Below are positions 11,101 to 23,466 of a DNA stretch of 64,000 nt, piece by piece. Position 1 is the stretch's first letter. Every line of letters starts with the position of its first letter. This DNA comes from Kappaphycus alvarezii (taxonomy: Eukaryota; Rhodophyta; Florideophyceae; Gigartinales; Solieriaceae): contig NADL03000006.1 of NCBI GenBank assembly GCA_002205965.3, positions 186,001-250,000 of the forward strand. The letters are read 5' to 3'. The notes beneath the pieces were generated by a model that did no database searches, was not told the DNA's origin, and saw only the letters and a program-made list of their open reading frames with translations. The position numbers were made by a program, and so were the translations under genes.

Positions 11101-14100
11101 GGGATTCAACTTTTATTTCACATGCCCAACTTCGGTTCAGTGTATTGATCTAAGTACTGAAAGGGTTCATTTTCATATCCGCGGTGATAGGTCATTGTAC
11201 TGATAAAAATTACATATAGCACCTTTTTTTGTACCTGCCTTTTTCCAGTTAAAATTGTCCACCATTTCTAAATAAATCTCCTGGATAATAAACTTTGATG
11301 TTGTTTTCTGGCTACTACAACTTCGATTCAAAATCAATTTGAGTAAGATTTTTCCTGAAATCTTACTCACGAGAGACAGATATGTACTGGCTGCTAAGTT
11401 CCTTCCCTTCACTTCTGGCACTATTCAATACATTATTTCCATTTGTCAATAGTGGATGTATACTTACAAAATCTTCTTGAAAGGAGCATCAAGCAAAATA
11501 TTATCGAAGTAGTAACAGTTTTTTTCCATTTTTCAGCCACTCTCTCAGAAAAGAGATAATTAATTTCAAATGATTTAAATTATTTATATGGTAAGAAAAT
11601 CTAGTGTACTTTTTAGTAGTTCATTTCCTCCAAAATCCGAAAACCCGTATCTGAAATTCCGAAAGTATCACATCCCTGGCTTATGGATGGCATTTATACA
11701 AAGATGAATACTCAAACCGCCTTGCAGTTGAACAAATGTAACCAAGAAGACCATTTGAGCAGGCTTTGTGAGAAATGCAGGGGAGTAGACCTCAAAAAAT
11801 TCTGGGGAAGTGTAAAATGGAAAAATTACGCGATCCTAAAGTGGATTCTTTCCTTCAACAATGCGAAAGATTTATCATTGCATTAATTTCAGAAGAAAAA
11901 TAACTGATTTATCCGAAATATAGTAGATTTTAGTCGGACTGGTGCCTTCAATATTCAAGTAGCAAGAAGAAAATTTTCATCAAGCATATTAGGATTCAAA
12001 GTTTTGCTTCAAAATAAGTTTTAAGAAGTTACCAGTCTATTTGAATAAAACATAGTTCTAGAAAAAGTCAATATCGACTAGTAATTCATATTTATAGTGT
12101 TCATCTTCCCATAAGAAACTATTAAGACTCAAAATTTGCTTAAATCAGCAACTGAAAAGCTGCGGGGTTTCGAAAGCCCTTCAAAATCAAATGTCGTTGT
12201 TTAAAAAAGAGTTGGGAAAATTTCAACCAAAATACGGGGTTGAGGAACTTCACAGTAACTATAAATTCATATTCAGGTCCCTTAATTCTATATATCAAAT
12301 ACATTATGTATGTATAAATTCAAAAACGTACATATTTTTAAATTGAGTGATCCATAGTAATTGTAGTATTTAGATCCACCGAACGAAATCTGTGGTTCTC
12401 ATTGCATTAATTCTATGAAAATAATGATATTTAATATATCCACTGATTGTATTTCCAGTTCAGAAGCGAGTCCTGGTTGAAATAAGTTGAGTTATACGTT
12501 TACGAAAAGCTTTCTATAAATGTTTTCTGTGTAGTAACATCAGAGAAATCCCGGAAAATATTTGGATTACCTTTTTACAGATGCATTGATAAGTTAAAGC
12601 CAGGAGATATTATCCGAGAAATAGCATGAAATCAATGTCTTCGAAATTTCCGAAATGGCAGTATACGTAGTACAAAAAATTAAGAGTTAAGGAAGTAAAT
12701 TTGACCTTAGTTACTGTGACATATAAAAATTTGCTATCACAAGGTCTGTAATATCAGTTTCTGTACTGCATGTACTTTTTAGTATAAACCATAAATGTTT
12801 TATATTATTTTACTGAAAGTGAGATATTTACATTACGACAAGTCAAGTTTTCCCTCGACAACAAGAAGTCTCTGTACTTATAAATCTGTTTTTGATACAA
12901 TAGTGAAATTTTTAAACGATCAGTGGTCGAAAACGGCTCTAAAAATATATCTTGAATGTTTTGACAGTGTCCTATTTTATCCCAATTTTCGTTGAAGTTT
13001 CTTTTTCGATTATAATGTGGGTAAAAATTAATTTATAGTAAAGAATTCTAACAGTAGAAGTTGTGGGAGATCTGGAAAACTTAGCTATAAAACTTAAATT
13101 TTACCGGAATATTTCAGCATGCGGTACAACCGAGATCCATATTTTGCTTCCTCCCTGAATTTTATCTGGAGCCATTCTAAGTAATATTTTATTGAACAAA
13201 AATTAATTTTAAATAGTCAATAAGTAATAGTAAATAGCCAGATGCTATCATAAATTACATGATTATCCAGTTGGAAAATTCATATGAAAAAAATTTAACG
13301 AGTTTTCTTTTATTCATATCTCGCAATAAACTCATTATTATACCATGTAAGAGAAAATACATCTCTTCATCAAGCATTTAAGATTTGGGAGTTCTAAATC
13401 ACCTCAAAGAGAGGCTGAATTTTTATTTTCGCATCAATATTTCTCGTTGGATCTTCTGGAAAATATTAAGTTGTACAAAGGTAAAATTTAAGTCGAAACG
13501 AGCATTAACTACCACATCGATAAATGAAGCCAATCTATATCTTCATAGTAATATTAGAGGTTGAATTGGGTTGAAGTACTTTTCATTATTACTGCTAAAA
13601 TTTCACCTAGAGATAGATACGCTCTAGTTATCTGCAGTTTTTACGAAGGGAAAATAAGATGGAAAATGTTTACTTTAATTCATGTACAAATTTTTTAATA
13701 AATCCGAATTTACTTTCTGGTATCACATTATCTCTTAATAAATTTATTTAAAACCAAAATTCTTTTGAATGGATTTGAAATATATTACTGGGATATAAAG
13801 GTTACTCTGCGGGCAGAATAAAGTTACGGAAGTATAGATCCTTCTACAAGTGTAATACTAACTGAAAATAATATAGGAGATTCTTAGTGCTTCCAAGATT
13901 AAATACTACAGATATTCAATCTGAACATCTGATAGTACTTCAAAGGAAGAAAAATTCCACCATTTTAATTCCACCCCGGATAACGTAATACTATACTTGT
14001 AATAAAAAATACCTTCACTGTGGTTTTAGGACCCATTTCATGTCAAAGTCGGACAAAAACTTTCAAAACATCTTTAATTTCCACGGACATATACTAGAAA

Positions 14101-14117
14101 ACCCCCACTTTAAAAAC
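5186..14117. other. AT-rich region without recognisable genes
   Basis: About 9 kb of low-complexity-biased, AT-rich DNA. Short open stretches occur on both strands but none shows a recognised domain or codon bias. Slightly GC-richer patches at 5.8-6.3, 6.7-7.2 and 8.3-8.9 kb also gave no clear homology when read in all frames. The likeliest explanation is very old transposon DNA mutated beyond recognition. Confidence 0.5.
5566..5874 (-). CDS. unidentified 102-codon ORF
   Basis: An uninterrupted 102-codon frame starts with ATG at 5874. It has an unusually even amino-acid composition for this AT-rich background and lies in a locally GC-richer patch. The N-terminal half (SKTVYIAEPRFHLSLLIL, then ELIEINLISAVEG) faintly resembles the start of an S8-type ribosomal protein, where a V-x-I-P-x-S-K-F segment is followed by a hydrophobic helix and a GFI turn. 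The C-terminal half does not fit that family, so I do not name it. Chance is a real alternative. Confidence 0.2.
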   Translation of the reverse strand: MLQLVILSFLFEAIEHKVDACSKTVYIAEPRFHLSLLILNELIEINLISAVEGCTVTYSVVLNFRQKLSSAKSTLLCPNTLKYSLPLLLCCFRQCAAALYVL

Positions 14118-14141
14118 TTTGGGACTAGCTTTTAGTACATT

Positions 14142-15971
14142 ATGCTCACAGTAGACCTCAAAAACGCTTTTAATCTGTGCAGCAGGACCGCTTTTCTGGA
14201 CGCCGTCAACGCCTCTCCGAAATGCTGCCATGGGTTTCATTCTGCTACGCAAACGAGCCAGCGTACTTGTGTTCCAGCCCCCGTGTCATTCGAAGTATCA
14301 GGGTAACACAGCAAGGGGACAAACTCAGTGGACTTCTACTTGACCTGGTCCTGCACTTAGTCATACTTAAGATCAAGGAGCTTCTACGATCAGGTAACCA
14401 GGAAGACGACGCCTTGGGTAATTTTTTGCTACACCTATGGTACCATAATGGCGATTACATCATTGCGCGCCCCAAACAAATTGCTCGCGCTGTTGAAATA
14501 CTCTAGTACATCAACGCCAACAGCAGGGGACGACACCTATCCCTACCCAAATGAAGGTCTGGTGGCCTATCGCGCCGCCAGCGCCCTTTCAATGCCTATA
14601 CCCGAAGGAGCTGAAGCGAGAATATAGCGATGTTACACGTTCCCTAAACGCCCCCGTCGGTTCCTCGGACTGGACGGAAAAATTCTTTACTACTCACGTC
14701 CAGTCCTTGGAACCGTTCCTCGAAGCCCTCATAGAAATTAACAATACGGTAGTGGCTTTTTCAGCTTTTGCGCAATTGCTTCGGGGTATTCAAGATAGGA
14801 TACCTCCTCATGTGGTGCCACCCTCTTGCACGGCGGAGGGCGCCGCTATTTTTGACGCCATGATAGAGCGGTGTCTTCGGAAACTCGCCGAGGGAGTACT
14901 GGACTTGGATATATTCTAAGAACTCCAACTACCGGTGAAACCCCTGGAACCTAAGAAACCCATACTCGGCTTAGGGTTCACATCGGCGAAAATCACCACG
15001 GGGCCGCTTTCCTTGCCTCCAGCGTAGCTGCCAACAGGCTTTCCACCGGAATCTTGCCGGCACCTATCACGGATCTTACGACGTACAATGATGCCGTCCG
15101 AGCCAACAGATTACGGTGATCTCCTGCCTGCCCTCCCGACTCCTCCTCTTTAGTATATTTTGCTCAAACAAAACAATTCCGCAAAAGACATTAACAGAAG
15201 CATTCTATGACGCAGTAAAAGAAAAGATCCCTCTCGGCGACCAACGAGGCAAGTTTTCCGGGCTTGTATGGGCCTTTCCGGCACAAAAGGGTAGGTCTAT
15301 TGTGCTCCGTGTCCCGGCCTCAAGACCAATATTGACGCCCGTGAGTTCTCGGTGTGGCTGCAATACTGCCTCTAGGTCTCGTTTTTCTCCCGGACACGCC
15401 GTGCACACGAACAGCACACTGTCATAAGGTCCTCAACTGCTACGGGGATCATCTTCATGCTATGCTTGCATGTTGGGCACCGAACCCGACAACACGACCG
15501 TCAAGTCGTCCCTCCTCGCCCATGACCTGCAGAAAGCAGCCCGTCACCTGGCCATCGAGCAGCGTCAGGGGCTTCATCGCACAAGGCCAGATATCTAGGC
15601 AATAGGTAGCAAAGGAGGAACGGACTTTTTCGTAGTCATGTTCGTCAATCCTTTTGCACCCTCCAATAGTTGAGTGCTTACTTTCAGCCCACTCACCTCC
15701 CTCAACGTAGCCATCTCCGGCAAACGTAGAGGGTATGAACTACTGCTCGCGACGAGTTCTAGAGCAAGGCTTGTGCCTATCCCGATATATACGCTTGGAG
15801 ACTAGCACCCAGACGCGTACGCGGTGCTAACCGATGTCGCGCAGAACTTGGACGTTCGAGCGATGGAGACCTGCGAGAAGGTTAGAGCGGTGCTCTAACC
15901 AGAGGCATGCTGCTGCGGCCGTCATATTTAACGCGGTATGCCTGATCGCTGGCATTGAGCCGGCCCTGTAA
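14142..15971 (+). pseudogene. LINE ORF: RT plus zinc-finger and REL-endonuclease-like C-terminus, broken
   Basis: The ORF opens with MLTVDLKNAFNLCSRTAF (RT motif A, D-x-x-N-A-F). VTQQGDKLSGLLLDLVLH follows (the QQGDPL.. box), then WYHNGDYIIARPKQ, where the catalytic YLDD is replaced by YHNG. The thumb-like part (14.58-15.10 kb) includes FLEALIEINNTVVAFSAFA, and AAFLASSVAANRLSTGI is a later conserved block. Near 15.41 kb a Cys/His cluster (CHKVLNCYGDH, then LAC) precedes HRTRPDI at about 15.58 kb and GGTDFFVVMFVNPFAPSN. The last blocks are HPDAYAVLTDVAQ and QRHAAAAVIFNAV. The layout Cys/His cluster followed by R-P-D and a second acidic position recalls the restriction-like endonuclease of R2-type LINEs, but the second Asp is Val here. 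Confidence 0.72.
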
Positions 15972-16038
15972 GGAATTTTATTTAGTGTTACCCATCAGTG
16001 ACGACTTATCCCGCAAAACGCATTAGCGGCGTGGATAC

Positions 16039-16076
16039 AACCGACCACATCTTCCATGCATTAAAGTAACCCAAAC
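16039..16076 (+). repeat. LINE 3' tail, copy 1
   Basis: The segment contains ACCGACCACATCTTCCATGC followed by ATTAAAGTAACCC. Related sequences lie at 33511-33546 on the plus strand and, inverted, at 28641-28680 and 34356-34395. It sits about 70 bp after the LINE stop codon and is immediately followed by AT-rich DNA, so it probably marks the 3' end of the element. Confidence 0.6.
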
Positions 16077-19000
16077 ATTTCCTCTTTAAAATTATGCCAT
16101 TTAAGAAAGATATCTTTAGGCCTGCATTTACATTTTATAGTATGTATTAAATAGTAGTTTAAGCCAAGGATTGTCTAATGAGAAATTCCAAAGAAAATTA
16201 GCTTATTTCGGTCCAAACATGCTGTAAAAAATTTCTATGCTTTTTCTCATTTCCAAAGTCGTTCTTAAAGAAATAGTTGTTCAACTCTCTAAATAAATTA
16301 AATTAATGGCCAAATGTTTACTTTTCAATCGAAACGTATGAAGATAATTCCAATAAATATAGCGTTCTAAAGAGGAAAATTATATCTCATTGAAGTTTAC
16401 CTAGCTAGTTTAGACAGTGATTATCCTTTTGAAGGTAATGTTTTGTTTTCGGAAAGTAATTTAACGAAAAGGATTATGATGACATCTTCCGTTCAACTTT
16501 CCGCGTATAAATTTGTCTCTTTAATGCTCAAGTCCCATTTTATTTTAGTTTACTACGATTGAACTTTATTTTAAGTGCTGAATACAGCAGTGGGAAAGAA
16601 AACATTCTGTTTTCCGATATTAAAGTGATATAATAGTTTTGAGAAGAACAAGGCTAATATGAAGGAAAATAAGGATACTTTTTGTATTTGGACTGTAGTG
16701 GAGGAAAAATATTCTACTTCTCATGCACTGCTTTTTTGAATTTTGAATATGCTTTGGAATCCATGAAGAGATCCTTGGTGCCTAAAAGTCATAACAATTT
16801 TTTAGATGAAAATAACGGAAGAACCAAAGAGATGTTCGCACATGATGACAATGTTTATATTGAAAATAGATTAAAGATAATTGAAGAGGTCAACCTTATG
16901 TCTCTTGGTTTATACTAAATGAACTAAGTCCATCGTTGAGGGTTTCAAGTAATACTTGCGATAAGTTTAAACTACTTCCTGTGTTTTTCTATCTACTCGC
17001 AGAATCTCAAAAACAATTTTATACCATTGAAAACCCCAGATTGTGAAACGTAAGTCATATCCTCCCTACTTCTGATAGCAAACATTAAAAGGGTCCATAT
17101 TTACAATGTTACTTCTATAGAAATGTATAATCTCTTATATAAATACTATTATGCGGTTGATAAATTCTGCACACAAAAGATAGAAGCGTTGAATATTCCT
17201 AAACCACAGCAGACTTAAAATTTTCTAAGAATTTCGGATCTTTTGAATTCATGTAAGAGAAATATTGGCAGAGAAAAGTTTTTGAACACGGGTATTTATC
17301 TACTTCCTGCCGTTCTTGAGGAAATTGAGACATTCGAAAGATTCTCATTTTGCTTGCGTTGTAGTAATTTTAAATCACCAACAATTTACGATTGCAGATG
17401 ATCTATTGGATTTGGTGGTAATAAGGTTCCTTTATTTTCTTAATTTCTGAGCCCTACTTCATGAAAATATAAATCTGACCTAGATATTTCTCGCAAGTAA
17501 ATTATTTATTTACCAACATTCCTATGATATAAAATTTAGAAATCATATTACAGGAGTTTTTATTCAGCACAAAACTATTCTATTGTCTATAATAGTTGAA
17601 AATTTTCACAGACGAATAATATAATGCATTCTACATCTACTTAGATGTGTATAATAGGCTTGTAGCCGAAATGAAGAGAAAATTTTCCGGCGCTTCAATT
17701 ATAAACAAATTTCAAGAAAAGGAAGTCTCAAACATTGACTTTCTTCTGAACTTGAAAGCATAAACATCTCCAACCTACATTATTTGTTATTTTTTCCATT
17801 CTCATATTTCTAAACGATTAATGTGGCTGTATTTTAGCCACATCCGTCAATCATTTGGCTATACAAAATTTTCAGATGTATCTTATTGTTAAAATATCGA
17901 TTCCGAAGGAGATGTAAGTATGTAAAAAGATTCTTTTCTAAAATACTGAGTTGATTAAAGAAATCTGAAATATGGCAGTGGTTTCCAAAATGAATTTTTG
18001 GTACTTCATTTCCAATCCAGATTCTTATCTTCAGGAGGACAAGAATGTGCAGAAGTATCAAAACAAAACATTCATCAGACAATGACGTTCTAGCGGCCAT
18101 GGGAGCTCACCCATTTCATTGTTAAGAAATACACTAACCTTTAATTTGATGTAAAAGTATATGTAAGTACGGATACATATCTTAAAAGTAAATTTTATAA
18201 ATATACTATTTTTTACTGAAGGATTTAGAACATAATTTTTATTATTCGGGTTAATGGTACAAATACAACATTTTCCATTTGGTGTGAACGTAATATATAC
18301 ATTTTGGTCGCCATGTTTGTTGGAAACAAACGAAGCTGAAGCAAAAATGTATTAACGTATTTTTTCAAAGTAATACATCGCTTCACTGTGACCTATTACG
18401 ATTTTTCTAATAGTAATCATTAAATTAAATCATATATGGTGATTCTTAAGTTATTTCGATAACGAAAGAATACAATGTAATATTCCATAAGCTAAAGGCT
18501 AAACCATCGATATTACTTTAACAGGTTCGTTACTGACAGCCTTTTCTTATTTAAATCTAATTACACTGTAACAGAATCTAAACATTATCAATTCCGTCAC
18601 TTAATTTTTTCATTCTACAGAGCAGCCGAATTGGCGATGATGCTACGCCATAACTCTTTTGAGTAATGAGCTATGAAAGACATTTGCCACATTACCGTCT
18701 TAATTTTCCTAAATAGATGTAACGTGACGCAGCACTACTAGAAAAAATAATTTTGCTAATGTATTGATACAGAACTAAAGCGACTCTTGAAAATTTCGAC
18801 TTAGTTAAGTAAGTCCCATCACTGTTTACTTCACTACGTTATACAAAAATATCCAAAACATAACAAATAAAGTTACTGAATCCGTTAAAAAAATTGAGAC
18901 CCTCAATAAATTTTCAGCTTATTCAGGTTAAGTGGAAGAAATTTGATTTCTTCTAGAAAAGTTTCTTTATAAAACTATATATCTTAAATTTTATGAAACA

Positions 19001-21807
19001 GTAGTGCAAAACTAAACTAAATTGTCGAATATAGTCGTCTCTTAATATTAAAATTGTTTAGCTGGAGATTTTAGCGATGACGTAGCTTAAAGATAAGAAT
19101 TGAAAATTTTCATGTAATTGATTTGGGCATTGTGGTATCTAAAAATTATCGTTCTCTTGTGAAACCGTGTATGTGTATAGAAAACTAGAGCAAATAGTAA
19201 ATAATACTGGAATGTTATATTCTCAGTCAGAAATTTCCTTATTTTTACTGTACATTTTCGCTGAGATGAACCTAAATTCATTAAGTGTAGCGTTCACATA
19301 ATAATTTTTTCGCCATCGGATCTTTACCTGCTAACATGCTACTGAGAAATTATTTTTGGAATCAAATCGAACTAAACGATATATAACTATATGTAGAAGT
19401 TCATATAATAACCCTGAACAATACTTTGGAATTTTGTTAGCGGAAAAATACAAATTAAGAAAACCATAAATTGGGCTTCTCATTTCTAAAATATATGAAC
19501 GCTTTGCAGAGATTTTGTTCGGAATAAACTCATTTTATTTGCGCAACTAGACCCCAAACAAGATTTATTTCCTTATTCTGATACAAAACGCACCTATTAT
19601 GTAAAGAGGTGCAAAATATTTTCTTTATTGCCCTTTGACATGCTTTCTTACAGTGTGTCGCATTAATATTTTTCGAATTCACATATAGCGTCATTAATGA
19701 ATACAATGAATGAATTCAATCCTCCATTTCTTATCAAATTTTAATTGTCCGGTATGCTGAGTTACATATGCTTTATTTTTACTTAATACCCAAAGAGATC
19801 AATTCTTTATGTTCAAAATTACTTCTTTACAAACATCAAACCACTAACGATGCTCTACGTCTACCATAATCCTTGTTTTTTCTGTGGTTTAGTTCCTTTA
19901 AAGGGTTCGTTTTTAGTATTCTTTGGTGTAGATTTTTTTTATAGTTGAATAATCCTTGTTCAGCTGCGTAAGGGCCTAAAATATTTCAATTCGTCTACGT
20001 AAGCATCTGGAATATTTTAAGCATGATCTACTTCTATTTACATCTATTAAATGTTTGAAAATACCGTCCAAAATTTTTTAGAACGTTTTGTTTCACTTCT
20101 ATCAACAGTCTTCCACTTGGTTCATGAGTCCATCTAACTTCCAAGCACTTTCAAAAGCTTAGATATAGCCCTTTCGGTTAATTGCCCCCGCTGCCTCTGG
20201 ATTAATAAAAGCACCAAAGCTTTCCTCCCTATCAAAGTAAAGTGGAGCAGAATAAAAAATGAAACCATTCATCTGAAAAATTAGTAGAGAGTTTCTCTAC
20301 AAAAAGTTAATATAATGAAGTGAAAAAAATGAGCTGAAACAATCTTATAATAAGAGCAATTTGAAGTAAATTTATGGTCGTCATTAATGTATGATATGAA
20401 CAGAAAATGTTAGACCTACTACTATATGCAACCAAAATTACTAATTCATGAAAAAATATAATTTTTTGGTAAGATATAAACTTATAGGATTAATAATCCA
20501 ATAAATTTTCCCAAATAATTATAAAGAAAAGTTTCTGCTAGAATTAACTATGTATTGAAAAAATAATCCCTCTGTATATTGTTAATTAAAAATTCTTCAT
20601 TGAAGGAATTCAGAACATCTACAGTATACTTGAAATGATGCAGCAAAGAATAAGTTATATGTTACACAGTTCAGCTCACTATTAACAACTTGTTTAAAAT
20701 ATATAATTTCAGTTTCAGTTGTTTCATTCTGGCAACGTTATTGACTAGATTAAAATCTGAAATATTTGCGGAGAAGCTGATGCTGATTTACAAAGCTATT
20801 AAACGACAGTTTCTACCGGATTTAAAGGCTCTATTTTCATGGAAAATTTTTAAAAAAGTAATACTTACGAACACAGGAATCGCTCACACAACTAAAACAA
20901 TGAAATATTTACGATTTTAATTTTCACCAGCATTCAACGAGAGTTATTTTAAATTCAGTTGAGTATGTTATGGTAAAGCACACTGTATGCAGGAAGATGC
21001 TCTTGCTAATATTCCTACAGCCAATCGTAAATCGAAGAGGTTTGCAATTGATGATATTCTGGGAGGTATACGGAAACAGAATATTAACTTACGCTGTACA
21101 GCATTGTCATTCAAACTCAACAGCCAATGTTACGAGGGAAGCTCAGCAGAAGACAGAATTTATTTGGATGGTTCGCGGATCCATTGATGACATATTGAAT
21201 GAAGAATGGAAGGGTAGCATCATGAAAAGTTTATCAGATTTTGGAAACGGATTTAATTCTTGTAAAGTTTTTCGATCGGGCTTTTTCATGCTTGAGTTAT
21301 GTATTAACATAAAATTTCGAAAACAATTTTATTTCCAAAATACGGACGTATAGACACTAGAGACTAACGGCTTGACCGCGGTGGTATTAGTGCTCTCACC
21401 AACAATTTGTTCAATCTCATCTCCATAACTCTCTAATTCTGTCCTTTTTGGTGCCCTAGTCTCTGAGATCCTTTCCCAGCGTTTTCGCGGTCTTCTCTAC
21501 AAATTTGTACGTATCAGGTACATTAACCAAACCTCGTACAGTTGACTGCTACTACAGCATTTTGGATGGGGGCACGGGGGGCTCGTTTACTGTAACAAAT
21601 AACCTGGCTGAAACCCAGAAAATTTGTATGGTGGCAGTGAGCATGTACAGTGCACGAAATCTGTATAAGTACGCAGCCCACAGGGAGCAAAAATAGCACT
21701 TGAATAAGGCCTCTGGGTGTTCCCGTCGCATATTCTAGGTAAAATGAGGGGTTGAGTCCGATAATGGACTTATATTTTAAATCCACGACAGAAACCGTGA
21801 TTTATTA
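16077..21807. other. AT-rich region without recognisable genes
   Basis: About 5.7 kb of AT-rich sequence. Open frames at 16682-16918 (+), 17834-18100 (-), 20690-20920 (+) and 20987-21353 (+, two overlapping frames) show no family I recognise. A small GC-richer patch at about 21.4-21.75 kb precedes the Tc1/mariner element, without detectable coding homology. Confidence 0.5.
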
Positions 21808-21822
21808 AAAAAGTTGAACGAT

Positions 21823-21871
21823 ATCCGAATAAGCACATGAAATCCTATAAGATCCAAAACTTTCAAACTGG
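21823..21871 (+). repeat. Tc1/mariner left terminal inverted repeat
   Basis: The core ATCCGAATAAGCACATGAAA, continuing TCCTAT (21823-21848), matches the reverse complement of 23015-23040 at 24 of 26 positions. Inner similarity continues to the CTTTCAAAC near 21860-21868. Confidence 0.88.
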
Positions 21872-21988
21872 AATCATTGGTGTGAAAATGGGATGCTTGC
21901 AAAATATTAATGCCTCCCGACCACCTCCTAGGGAGTTTATCCGTACGCATGTGCAGAAGCTGTGTAAGACGTTATCCAGAACAACAAA

Positions 21989-22979
21989 ATGCCTCGAGGC
22001 AAACTTCTCTCGCTATTCGAAAAGGGCCAAATAATGGCGTCGCACAACGCCTGTTTGAGCATAAGGGAGATCGCAAAACAGTTGAATTTCTCAGAAGGAG
22101 TTGTTCAATGTTTTCTCAAGCGCTCTCAAGCAGTTGACTCCCGAAAATAGTCGCGTAATGGCAAGAAAATTAAGAAATACCAACCACAATGACTGCTGAA
22201 GGAGGCCTCAAAAGGCGACAAATCAGCCAGTCAGCTCCAGTATGCCCTGGATTTGTCCGTCGGTGTTAGCAGAGTGCAACAATTGTTCAGTAACGCACCA
22301 CATTTGAAATATAAGAAGATGGCGAAGTGACCGTCAATTCTTCAACGTCAAAAGGATTTGAGACTTACTTGGGCCAGGGAGAAGCTGCAAAATGGCCCCG
22401 AATTCTGGCGCCATGGTTTCTCTGATGAGAAAGTTTAACTTTGATGGTCCAGATGGTTCTGCCAGCTATTAACATAACATGAGGACGGAGGACGGATTTT
22501 ATCTACACACCCTCAAGATTGTGATTCGGTCATGTTGTGGGGAGCTATTTCTTATCATGGCATTTTTTTTATTTGAAATGAAAGACAAGATTGATTCTGC
22601 GGCGTACTGCCAAGTATTCGAGAAGGAATTGCTTCCCTTAGCGGCAGAAAAGATTTGTGAGAAGTGGATATTTCAGCAACACGGTGCGGCCCCGTATCGC
22701 TCTAAGTATACCAAAAAGTGGCTCCAAAAACACAATGTCAATATTTTAGAGTTGCCTGCCAAACCCCCAAACCTAAACGTTATAGAAAACGTTTGGAGAT
22801 TGATGTCATGGAAGGTTTATCAACATGGAAAGTAGTTCAATTGTGGGGAGGGTTTAACTGTCAGGATGCTGAATGTGTGGGATAACCTGAGTGATGATTA
22901 CCTCCACCACCTTTACGGTTCTATTCCTTGGCGTCTCATTCAGGTAGTTGAGAAGAAGGGGGATGCAACCAAGTACTGA
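21989..22979 (+). pseudogene. Tc1/mariner DD34E transposase, broken
   Basis: A cut-and-paste transposase of about 330 codons, the usual Tc1 length. The start at 21989 is chosen because MPRGKLLSLFEKGQIMASHN leads directly into the helix-turn-helix (SIREIAKQLNFSEGVVQCFL). Later blocks are LTWAREKLQNGPEFW, GFSDEKV (first Asp), VMLWGAISYHG, KWIFQQHGAAPYRS and PPNLNVIENVWRLM (Glu). The second catalytic Asp, normally in QQDNAPPH, reads His. From that position to the Glu there are 34 intervening residues, hence DD34E. Several in-frame stops and a frameshift after a T run near 22565 inactivate it. The C-terminus ends WRLIQVVEKKGDATKY. Confidence 0.88.
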
Positions 22980-22999
22980 TGTAAGTTTTGTAAAGGTTT

Positions 23000-23056
23000 G
23001 AGAGTTCGGGTCAAATAGAATTTCATGTACTTATTCGGATTTTGCCCAGTTTTTTC
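23000..23056 (-). repeat. Tc1/mariner right terminal inverted repeat
   Basis: Core 23015-23040 is the inverted partner of 21823-21848. The inner arm contains the complement of CTCTCAAAC near 22996-23004, and the outer arm (TTTTGCCCAGTTTTTTCC) weakly matches the sequence outside the left repeat. Confidence 0.85.
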
Positions 23057-23212
23057 CAGAAGTAACGGGTTCTGATGTAGCTGTCTTAAATATGAGTCCA
23101 ATACTGGACTCATTTCCTCAGTTTAGCTTCAGTATGTGACGACAACACACAGAGGCCTAATTTAAGTACTATTTTTTGCTCTCTGTGGGCTGTGTACTAT
23201 TGCTGATTTCGT

Positions 23213-23273
23213 GCACTGTACTGTACTATACAGTTTAGTGTACTTATAGTGTAGTGTATAGTACTGTACTGTC
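23213..23273. repeat. GTAC/TACTGTAC-rich short repeat
   Basis: Overlapping copies of GCACTGTACTGTACTA, TAGTGTACT and GTACTGTACTGTCC form an imperfect palindromic tract between the Tc1 element and a LINE fragment. Similar tracts recur around 30.6, 32.8, 33.3-33.7 and 49.0 kb. Confidence 0.7.
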
Positions 23274-23281
23274 CATGAAAG

Positions 23282-23466
23282 GTTGCGGCAGGCGCTGACG
23301 ATGCTGTACTCTACCAGCAAGTAGATGGGAGGCCAGAAAGCGACCATGCTGCATTGGAGGTTACTGCCGACGCGGAGTGTCGTTGCAAAAGAATACCTCG
23401 CACATTCGAAACTCTTTATATCGCGCGGCTGGAGACAGTTCTCACAAGTTCCTTGACACCGGGAAT
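23282..23466 (-). pseudogene. LINE C-terminal fragment, copy 3
   Basis: Minus-strand translation gives PGVKELVRTVSSRAI, a stop, then RVSNVRGILLQRHSASAV and TSNAAWSLSGLP. This matches the last part of the LINE ORF seen at 28.9 kb (VRAMETFGRIRSVVLQRHAA, then VSSNAACLAAG) and at 15.9 kb. It shares the KELVRT block with the fragment at 28.44 kb. No other part of the element is present next to it. Confidence 0.65.

Larger units (their letters stand above)
14118..16076 (+). mobile_element. 5'-truncated LINE (non-LTR retrotransposon), R2-like C-terminus
   Basis: A GC-rich block with sharp edges in AT-rich DNA. It begins inside the reverse transcriptase and continues through a long C-terminal region to a stop at 15969-15971 and a short 3' tail at 16039-16076. 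Starting mid-ORF with an intact 3' end is the classic product of incomplete target-primed reverse transcription. The same C-terminal region recurs on the minus strand at 28.4-29.3 and 23.3-23.5 kb, and the tail recurs at four loci in the window. Many stops and frameshifts are present. Confidence 0.75.
21808..23056 (+). mobile_element. Tc1/mariner transposon with both terminal inverted repeats
   Basis: A roughly 1.25-kb element of typical Tc1 size. A DD34E-type transposase pseudogene lies between inverted repeats. The core of the repeat is 26 bp with 24 matches, and similarity continues about 20 bp inwards and, more weakly, outwards. The flanking TA target duplication could not be placed confidently, so the outer ends are approximate. 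Confidence 0.88.
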
